Assembly: GCA_030836345.1 (NCBI GenBank)
Contig: JAURQA010000120.1
Coordinates: forward strand, 1 to 12,590
Length of the DNA: 12,590 bases
Source: Bacteroidota bacterium
GTDB lineage: Bacteria; Bacteroidota; Bacteroidia; NS11-12g; UBA955
Direction: 5' to 3'
Shown here: in pieces, positions 7,311 through 12,590 of the stretch
Numbering within the stretch: position 1 is the stretch's first letter
Layout of the letters: each line of letters opens with the position of its first letter
Program-made: the position numbers and the translations under genes
Notes under the pieces: generated by a model
The model's input: only the letters and a program-made list of their open reading frames with translations
Database searches by the model: none
Told to the model about the DNA's origin: nothing

Positions 7311-7316
7311 CTCTTT

Positions 7317-7871
7317 TTAAAAGTTATAATAAGGGGAAATTAGTAAATAAACCAATGGGCCGGTAATGGCTACATACATCCAAATAGGAAAAGTGATACG
7401 TGCAATTTTCTTATGTTTTACATAATTGCCTTGAGAGGCAAAGTAAAGGGTATAAAGTACCATAGGAAGAATAATGGCGGCGAGCAAAATATGGCTTATT
7501 AGAATGAAGAAATAGGCGTATTTCAAGGCGCCTTCGCCTCCGTATTTGGTTTCGGGCAGCACCATTCCTTTAACTACATAGCTTAGCAGGAATAAAGCGG
7601 ATAAAATAAATGCTGCGAGCATCCATTTTTGATGGGCTGCTTTGTTTTTACCAAACCGTATAGCACGGTAGCCAAAAAGGATAAAAACGCCTACTGTTGT
7701 GTTTATGATAGCGTTTGCCAGGGGCAAGTGCTTTGCAAACTCAAAATTTGGTCTAAAGGCATCGGGTAGAAATTTTAACAAGACCACAATGCTGATGACT
7801 CCTGCCGTTATACCTACGGTTAGCCAGAAAAAATTCTTATCGCTTATCCAACTCTTTTTTTCGGTACTCAT
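7317..7871 (-). CDS. DUF420 membrane protein (YozB/CtaM-like), probable cytochrome oxidase assembly factor
   Basis: 184-residue inner-membrane protein with about five hydrophobic segments: 14-33, 51-69, 85-103, 119-142 and 160-179. Conserved-looking histidines occur at 48, 80, 127 and 153. The patterns HLPLANAIINTTVG (48-61) and WMYVAITGPLVYLL (164-177) fit the DUF420 family. Family members in Firmicutes (YozB/CtaM) have been linked to aa3 oxidase function, which agrees with this position downstream of SCO and the oxidase subunits. The ATG at 7871 lies inside the SCO gene (35-nt overlap), and no alternative ATG, GTG or TTG occurs nearby downstream, so the overlap seems real. Confidence 0.85.
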   Translation of the reverse strand: MSTEKKSWISDKNFFWLTVGITAGVISIVVLLKFLPDAFRPNFEFAKHLPLANAIINTTVGVFILFGYRAIRFGKNKAAHQKWMLAAFILSALFLLSYVVKGMVLPETKYGGEGALKYAYFFILISHILLAAIILPMVLYTLYFASQGNYVKHKKIARITFPIWMYVAITGPLVYLLISPYYNF

Positions 7872-8532
7872 ATACTAAATTATCTATGTCGTCTTGTATT
7901 CGTTTAATTAACTCTAAACGCTGTGCTTTTGTTTTAGCTCTGGTTGGTAAGATTCCTCTAATGTGGCCTTCTTTATCTATGAGAACTATTTTGTCGTCAT
8001 GAATAAAATCATCGGTTGGTGAGGATTCGGCGGCAAGCATTAGGTCATTAATAGCCCAATCGTATATTTCACTTTTACTTCCTGTACAGAATTGTCTTTT
8101 GTACACGTCGGCATTAAAATAGTCGGCTACTTTTTTTAATTCTGGAATACTATCTCTTTCTGGATCTATGGTCACTGTTAGGAACCGTACATCTGGATTT
8201 TCTACAAAGAGCTCTGCCACGGATTGAACTTGTTTGTTCATTTCTGGGCACACTTGAGGGCAACTTGCAAAGAAAATGTTTGCCACAAGAATAGATGACT
8301 CAAAGCTATCCATACTTACCGATTTGCCATGATGGTCCTGAAGAACGATATCATTGACGGTATGGGTCTGTGTTTTATCCTCGCCGGAATAGCCTTGGGA
8401 GTAATAAAGCAGCGGCTCATGGACCCATTGTGCTTTTGCAATAAAATAAATACCTATGGCAGGTAAAATAATTAAGGCCGCAAAAGCGGCCCATTTTTTC
8501 AAGATGTTAGTATTTGAGCTTTTGTTTACCAT
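7837..8532 (-). CDS. SCO1/SenC family copper chaperone for cytochrome oxidase
   Basis: Membrane-anchored periplasmic thioredoxin-fold protein that delivers copper to, or reduces, the CuA site of cytochrome oxidase. An N-terminal anchor spans about residues 13-33 with no obvious cleavage site. The copper ligands of the family are present: the CxxxC motif SCPQVCP (Cys91, Cys95) and the distal His178 in FIHDDKIVLID. TVTIDPERDSIPELK (119-133) is the typical following segment. The length (231) is normal. Its ATG overlaps the subunit IV stop by 7 nt, and its 3' end overlaps the DUF420 gene by 35 nt, indicating one translationally coupled operon. Confidence 0.94.
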   Translation of the reverse strand: MVNKSSNTNILKKWAAFAALIILPAIGIYFIAKAQWVHEPLLYYSQGYSGEDKTQTHTVNDIVLQDHHGKSVSMDSFESSILVANIFFASCPQVCPEMNKQVQSVAELFVENPDVRFLTVTIDPERDSIPELKKVADYFNADVYKRQFCTGSKSEIYDWAINDLMLAAESSPTDDFIHDDKIVLIDKEGHIRGILPTRAKTKAQRLELIKRIQDDIDNLVYEYRKKELDKR

Positions 8533-8867
8533 TTAGCCCAAGTAATGGCATTTCCTTCATAGAGAAGGCCTGCTATTAATCCAAAAATAAAAACTACTGG
8601 CACTAGAATAATTAAGGCCAAGGTGATTTTTTCGTATTTCATGTGCATGAATGCTCCTACAATAAAATAAGCTTTTACTAGACCAAAGAAGATAAAAATG
8701 AAATTTCTCCATCCTCCTGGATCCATAGCGAAGTAAATAATGAAATCAAAAATCGTAATTCCCAATAGAATCCAAAAGGTCTTCCAAAGTTCTTTCGTTC
8801 CATGGCTTTCTCCTGGTGGTATATAATTTATGGCGTCATATTCGCCTGGTTTATTATAAAATTCCAT
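8526..8867 (-). CDS. Cytochrome c oxidase subunit IV (prokaryotic type)
   Basis: Small accessory subunit of the haem-copper oxidase in the inner membrane, 113 residues. Three helices are expected at about 28-47, 54-74 and 81-103. The segment KAYFIVGAFMHMKYEK (65-80) is the hallmark of the prokaryotic COX4 family. It lies 18 nt after the long subunit III gene and overlaps the SCO start by 7 nt. Confidence 0.9.
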   Translation of the reverse strand: MEFYNKPGEYDAINYIPPGESHGTKELWKTFWILLGITIFDFIIYFAMDPGGWRNFIFIFFGLVKAYFIVGAFMHMKYEKITLALIILVPVVFIFGLIAGLLYEGNAITWAKW

Positions 8868-8885
8868 ATTGCTGTTTTATTATCG

Positions 8886-9656
8886 TTAAATTAAATAGAA
8901 GAAGGTAAATACAAAAACCCACACGAGGTCTACAAAGTGCCAGTAAAGACCTGCTTTTTCAATCATTTCGTAATGTCCACGTTTTTCAAAAACACCTTTA
9001 TAGGCCATAATGGTTACTACCACGTTTATTACCACTCCACTAAATACATGAAATCCGTGAAATCCAGTTACTATGAAAAATAAGGCCGCAAAAGGTACAG
9101 GACCATTCGTTCGATCTCCCAGCATCCATTCAAAATGGTCACCAAAAGATAACTTTCCTAAATGCTCTTTTCCTTGTGCTGTAATTCCAAACGTATTGCT
9201 ATCCAATCTTGCTCCTTCGTGAATGAAAGTTACCCACTCCCATGCCTGACATCCAAGGAAGGCGGCTCCACCAATAATGGTATACACCATGTAACGAACA
9301 ACTTCTTTCTTACTTTTTCGATGACCTGCTTCAACTGCTAGAACCATAGTTACAGAACTGGCAATAAGTATGAAGGTCATTACACTCACAAATAATAGGG
9401 GTAAGTGAAGCCCATGCATGAATGGGAAATGATTAAAAATACTTGCGGGATCTGGCCACTCAGTTGTTACTGGAGAAACTACATTACTAAAGCGCTGGGC
9501 TCCGTATTGAACTAATAAAGAGGAGAATGTGAATGCATCTGATAATAAAAAGATCCACATCATCAACTTTCCGTAACTCACATTAAACGGAGAACGACCC
9601 CCAGCCCACATGGTCTGGTTTTCGAATGCGTTTGGAGTTTGAGAATGATTTGCCAT
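8886..9656 (-). CDS. Cytochrome c oxidase subunit III, long paralogue
   Basis: Integral subunit III of the aa3-type oxidase, 256 residues. Family signatures are MMWIFLLSDAFTF (32-44), GCQAWEWVTF (135-144), FIVTGFHGFHVFSG (194-207) and the C-terminal GLYWHFVDLVWVFVF (236-250). It keeps the QAxEW glutamate (Glu140), which in this family lines the membrane interior. A hydrophilic loop of about 45 residues (145-188) between helices is larger than in the short paralogue. The start at 9656 is 9 nt after the short paralogue's stop. Confidence 0.93.
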   Translation of the reverse strand: MANHSQTPNAFENQTMWAGGRSPFNVSYGKLMMWIFLLSDAFTFSSLLVQYGAQRFSNVVSPVTTEWPDPASIFNHFPFMHGLHLPLLFVSVMTFILIASSVTMVLAVEAGHRKSKKEVVRYMVYTIIGGAAFLGCQAWEWVTFIHEGARLDSNTFGITAQGKEHLGKLSFGDHFEWMLGDRTNGPVPFAALFFIVTGFHGFHVFSGVVINVVVTIMAYKGVFEKRGHYEMIEKAGLYWHFVDLVWVFVFTFFYLI

Positions 9657-9665
9657 TTATAGATT

Positions 9666-10274
9666 CTATTGTGCGAAATAAATGAATAAATATAACATAA
9701 ACCACAAAATTCCGACAAAATGCCAATAAGTATGTGATACTTGCATTAAGGTGATCTGTTTTTTGTGAACTTTAAACTGAAACGATCGCACTAAAGTTAC
9801 TGTTAACAGTACAATACCACCGAATACATGAATTAAATGAAGCGCTGTAATAACATAGATATAACTGGCACTAATATCTGCCGGTCGGGGATTCACAAAA
9901 GTAAGGTTCATGGCGGTTAGCGCTTGCCAACCCATGAACTGTGAAATACAAAAAGCTAAACCCAATGCAAGACTTAAAATAAGAAATAATTTATTCTTCT
10001 TGAGCTCGTCTTTTTTTGCAAACAGATAAGCCAAATAAATTGTCACACTGCTCAAAATAGCAATGATAGTAGATGCCATAAAGGCCATAGGAAGTTCAAA
10101 AACAGTCCAGGTTTGTTTTGCCAACCCATCGGGTTGATGAACTAAATATGCGCTTATTAAGGCGGCAAAAAGCATGCAACTGGCAATAATGAATATGGCT
10201 GTATTAAAACTCACAGGAGCAACATCGTACTGCTCTTTTTTTAGTTTAAATTTTGGGGTGTTTGAACTGGTCAT
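9666..10274 (-). CDS. Cytochrome c oxidase subunit III, short paralogue
   Basis: 202-residue member of the subunit III family with about five membrane helices. Signatures are ITALHLIHVFGG (142-153) and TYWHFVGILWF (182-192) near the C-terminus. At the position of the long paralogue's QAWEW it has SQFMGWQAL (111-119), so the membrane glutamate is absent and a glycine stands there. The gene sits directly after ctaB (1 nt gap) and before the long paralogue. Such tandem subunit III pairs are common in Bacteroidota oxidase clusters; whether both enter the same complex is not visible from sequence. Confidence 0.9.
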   Translation of the reverse strand: MTSSNTPKFKLKKEQYDVAPVSFNTAIFIIASCMLFAALISAYLVHQPDGLAKQTWTVFELPMAFMASTIIAILSSVTIYLAYLFAKKDELKKNKLFLILSLALGLAFCISQFMGWQALTAMNLTFVNPRPADISASYIYVITALHLIHVFGGIVLLTVTLVRSFQFKVHKKQITLMQVSHTYWHFVGILWFMLYLFIYFAQ

Positions 10275-10275
10275 T

Positions 10276-11172
10276 TTAGAAAATTATATATGTGAGGTAA
10301 ATAAGTGGATTGTAGATTAAACTGGCAAACATTAATCTCTTTGCACTTTTAACATCTAAGTTTTGATATAGTTTGTAAGCAAAGAATAATAACATTATTC
10401 CCAAAGATATTACCAGGGCGAATTGTCCTATTCCATTTTGCATATCAATGTTTTTGTATACAAAGTAAACGGGCATCATGCTAGATAAAATAAGAATGAC
10501 GGTGTAGATTAAAATTTGACTTGCACTTGACTTCGATCGTCCACTTTTGGTTGGAAGCATCCAGTAACCCACTTTCTGGTAATCGTCGTGGAGAATCCAA
10601 GCAATGGCCCAAAAGTGGGCGAACTGCCAAAAGAACTGAACGAGGAAAAGAAGGGTTCCTGGATAGTCTAGTTTACCTGTAAAAGCCAAGTAACCAATCA
10701 ATGGAGGCAATGCTCCGGGTATTGCACCTACCATAACAGACAAGGGCGTATTTTGCTTTAAGGGGGTGTACAGGAATACATAAATAAAAAATGATAGAAT
10801 ACCTGCGAATGTAGCGGCAAAAGTGGTGAAAACTTGAAGGATAATAATACCCAATAGAGCCATTAACCAACTTACAATAAGAGCAAACTTGGGACTCATG
10901 GCACCCGTTGCTACGGGTCTATCAGAGGTTCTATTCATTTTGGCATCATTCTCTTTTTCAATCACTTGGTTTAATCCATTAGAACCGAAGGTAAGAAGCA
11001 TACCACCAAGGAAAACGCCCCACATAACAGTCCAATCGAAATTAGAGGATAAAAACCCATTACCGTTCCACTTACATGAAATAATGTATCCAAAAATTGC
11101 GCTGCCAGCGACGGATGCTGAGAGCCTAAATTTGACGAGTTTTATTATGGATTTTATGGTTGATTGCGCCAT
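10276..11172 (-). CDS. ctaB: Protoheme IX farnesyltransferase (haem O synthase)
   Basis: UbiA-family inner-membrane prenyltransferase that converts haem B plus farnesyl diphosphate to haem O, the precursor of haem A. The length, 298 residues, is normal. The first prenyl-diphosphate-binding motif region has N68, D76 and MNRTSDRPVATG (79-90). The second is HDDYQKVGYWMLP (195-207, Asp196/Asp197). Helices alternate through the rest. The ATG at 11172 overlaps the ctaA stop by 19 nt, and no other ATG is close, so the two enzymes of the pathway are made from coupled genes. Confidence 0.95.
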   Translation of the reverse strand: MAQSTIKSIIKLVKFRLSASVAGSAIFGYIISCKWNGNGFLSSNFDWTVMWGVFLGGMLLTFGSNGLNQVIEKENDAKMNRTSDRPVATGAMSPKFALIVSWLMALLGIIILQVFTTFAATFAGILSFFIYVFLYTPLKQNTPLSVMVGAIPGALPPLIGYLAFTGKLDYPGTLLFLVQFFWQFAHFWAIAWILHDDYQKVGYWMLPTKSGRSKSSASQILIYTVILILSSMMPVYFVYKNIDMQNGIGQFALVISLGIMLLFFAYKLYQNLDVKSAKRLMFASLIYNPLIYLTYIIF

Positions 11173-12185
11173 TGTTTGTTAAGCAATAAAAGTATAAATA
11201 TAAGTATGGGTAATGTACTACCAAAGAAAATATGAAGGGTTTGTGACCAGGGGGGTAAGACCCATTTAATATTAATGGCTCCTAAAATAAGCTGAGCAAT
11301 GATAAATAGCACAACTAGCAGTATTAATCGCGGTTTTAAGCCTTGAGCAGTAACCTTTAAAGAGAGATAAATGGTAATAGATAATAGGACAAATGGAAGG
11401 TACCTATGGAAAGCAAAGCCTAAACCCATGGCTGAATAATTAAGCTCTCCATTTAAGATATGAGCTCCTTCGCTTTTAAGGATATCGGCGAGTTCTCTAG
11501 AATATGTTCCCAGCAGAACCACACCAAAGGCGAGTATAAAATAAATATTTAGCAATGCCTTTGAAACGTTCGTAAAATCTAAATTACTCTTAAAATTACG
11601 ATCTATATGAATGGCCTTAATAAAGGAAAATATGCATAAAAATGCAGCTAGGTAATGAACACTTACAATACCAGGCAAAAGATTTGTAGCCACTACAATA
11701 GATCCCAGCCACGCATTTATTAACAGTAATATAAAGCCGACTAACGTCCACCCAAAGACCTTTGTTTTTGACTTAAGGAAACGGAAGGATAGGATGAGCA
11801 TAAGCAGAGCAAATAATCCGCTCAAAACACCAAAGATTCGATTGATATACTCAATCCATGCTCTGGGGGCATTAAATGCTTCTGGCTCTAATATTTGCTT
11901 GTTGTTTTCAATTGAATTTGCCCGTTCTTCCATTCCAAAAGCACGTAAGGTTTTAACCATACGTTCTACTTTTGACAAACGCTTTTTAAGAAATATATTT
12001 TTATATCCTGGTTCTAGCTGACACTCGCACGTGGGCGGGATAATTAAACCAAAGCATTTTGGCCAGTCTGGGCAACCCATTCCACTTCCAGTTGCACGTA
12101 CCAAGCCTCCCAATAAAAATAACAGATAGACACAAATTATGGTAAATCTGCCTACTTTTTGAAAACTTGTATACTCTTTTAACAC
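11154..12185 (-). CDS. ctaA: Haem A synthase (COX15/CtaA family)
   Basis: Inner-membrane enzyme that oxidises haem O to haem A. Signatures are GGLVRATGSGMGCPDWPKCF (26-45, with Cys38 and Cys44) and IEYINRIFG (111-119). The candidate haem-ligand histidines are His177 (SVHYLAA), His260 (AFHRYLPF) and His318 (LHIFFG). A charged extramembrane loop of about 60 residues (51-110) between the CPDWPKC motif and EYINR is longer than in Bacillus CtaA but, as I recall, typical of Bacteroidota. The start is GTG at 12185: no in-frame ATG lies upstream before the terminator, and the next ATG (Met36) is inside the signature. It begins 16 nt after the terminator hairpin and overlaps ctaB by 19 nt. Confidence 0.93.
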   Translation of the reverse strand: MLKEYTSFQKVGRFTIICVYLLFLLGGLVRATGSGMGCPDWPKCFGLIIPPTCECQLEPGYKNIFLKKRLSKVERMVKTLRAFGMEERANSIENNKQILEPEAFNAPRAWIEYINRIFGVLSGLFALLMLILSFRFLKSKTKVFGWTLVGFILLLINAWLGSIVVATNLLPGIVSVHYLAAFLCIFSFIKAIHIDRNFKSNLDFTNVSKALLNIYFILAFGVVLLGTYSRELADILKSEGAHILNGELNYSAMGLGFAFHRYLPFVLLSITIYLSLKVTAQGLKPRLILLVVLFIIAQLILGAINIKWVLPPWSQTLHIFFGSTLPILIFILLLLNKQWRNQP

Positions 12186-12200
12186 AACTATTGGAGATAA

Positions 12201-12227
12201 AAAAAGGGCTTCATTGAAGCCCTTTTT
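12201..12227. terminator. Rho-independent terminator between cox1 and ctaA (potentially bidirectional)
   Basis: AAAAAGGGCTTC (12201-12212), loop ATT, then GAAGCCCTTTTT (12216-12227): a perfect 12-bp stem with a GC-rich core and A/T runs on both sides. On the minus strand the stem is followed by a T run, so it should stop or attenuate transcription coming from cox1. It lies 16 nt after the cox1 stop and 16 nt before the ctaA start. Confidence 0.85.
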
Positions 12228-12243
12228 AATTAATTTTTAAGAT

Positions 12244-12590
12244 TTATCTAAAACCAAAGACTTTTTTAATCGCACTAAAGAATACTGCTGAAGGTTCTTC
12301 TTCTTTCTTTGGTACAGGTTTGGTTTTATTTGGCTCGTATACTTCTGGAGCTGATTCGTCTGGTTCGTGTTGAGGGAAGAAATCTGATTCTCTATCTGGA
12401 CGAGCGTACTCGTGAGGTCCTCTGTAAACCTCTGGTATAGCTCCAGGCCAGTTTCCGTGTATACGTTCTACAGGAGAACTCCATTCTAGTGTATTACTCT
12501 GCCAAGGGTTTTGGACTGATACAGGACCTTTAAAGATGCTGTAGAAAAAGTTATAGATGAATAAAAGCTGAGCTGCTCCAGCAATTAATG
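12244..12590 (-). CDS. Cytochrome c oxidase subunit I, C-terminal part (partial, N-terminus outside window)
   Basis: The last 114 residues of subunit I, the haem a/a3-CuB catalytic subunit. The frame enters at the window edge (first full codon at 12588) and stops with TAA at 12246-12244. The end of the final helix (GAAQLLFIYNFFYSIFKGP) is followed by the diagnostic NPWQSNTLEWSSPV and HGNWPGAIPEVYRGPHEY. A hydrophilic tail of about 50 residues, rich in Pro, Glu and Lys, follows and ends KKVFGFR. The tail is cytoplasmic by family topology. The subunit II gene and any alternative complex III genes would lie beyond the right edge. Confidence 0.92.
   Translation of the reverse strand, partial: LIAGAAQLLFIYNFFYSIFKGPVSVQNPWQSNTLEWSSPVERIHGNWPGAIPEVYRGPHEYARPDRESDFFPQHEPDESAPEVYEPNKTKPVPKKEEEPSAVFFSAIKKVFGFR

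Noticed and set aside
10889..11182. Plus-strand open frame of 97 codons, with similar antisense frames at 3091-3438, 4959-5285 and 11794-12021
   Set aside because: All are antisense to well-supported genes (ctaB, dehydrogenase, accC, ctaA) and show no domain, signal peptide or coherent composition of their own.
12006..12035. Charged loop in CtaA as a foreign insertion
   Set aside because: The segment between CPDWPKC and EYINR is long compared with Bacillus CtaA, but Bacteroidota haem A synthases carry a similar loop as far as I recall, and the frame and composition are continuous.
1..12590. Mobile elements, CRISPR arrays, tRNA or rRNA genes, defence systems
   Set aside because: I looked for transposase motifs, long direct or inverted repeats flanking genes, regularly spaced repeats and cloverleaf-like sequences, and saw none. 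Gene content is conserved respiratory, lipid or propionate, and outer-membrane transport functions.

Overview
The window looks like chromosomal DNA from a Bacteroidota bacterium, most likely order Flavobacteriales. Three things point there. The DNA is AT-rich, and no start codon I inspected has a clear Shine-Dalgarno sequence. Several intergenic sites match the Bacteroidota -7 box TAnnTTTG. The cytochrome oxidase gene order (cox1, ctaA, ctaB, two subunit III genes, subunit IV, SCO, DUF420) is one I associate with that phylum. I cannot name a genus. I see no tRNA, rRNA, CRISPR array, insertion sequence or phage gene; this is mostly conserved core-type content.

Layout, left to right. Positions 1-2838 (minus) hold the N-terminal 946 residues of a large TonB-dependent outer-membrane receptor, truncated by the window edge. 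Positions 2839-3009 are an unusual in-frame, stop-free leader upstream of its signal peptide. Positions 3033-5944 (minus) are a three-gene tandem unit: a small TerB-like protein of unknown function, a biotin carboxylase (accC type), and a D-isomer-specific 2-hydroxyacid dehydrogenase. A 58-bp divergent intergenic region (5945-6002) carries a 9-bp inverted repeat that contains a possible -7 box for each direction. Positions 6003-6662 (plus, TTG start) encode a CcmB-like haem exporter permease standing alone, the only plus-strand gene.

Positions 6676-12590 (minus) are an aa3-type cytochrome c oxidase cluster read right to left. The order is the C-terminus of subunit I (cut by the window edge), a strong hairpin terminator, haem A synthase (ctaA), haem O synthase (ctaB), a short and a long subunit III, subunit IV, a SCO copper chaperone, a DUF420 membrane protein, a 75-residue exported CPMC protein, and a DUF983 zinc-ribbon-like membrane protein. 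From ctaA on, genes overlap or lie within about 20 nt of each other, so they are probably co-transcribed. Together they supply oxidase subunits, the haem O to haem A pathway and copper delivery, and the last two small cysteine-pair proteins are plausible uncharacterised assembly factors.

I did not find a convincing new multi-gene system. The points most worth a second look are the in-frame leader of the receptor, the palindromic divergent promoter region, the CPMC/DUF983 pair at the end of the oxidase operon, and the TerB-like protein coupled to accC.
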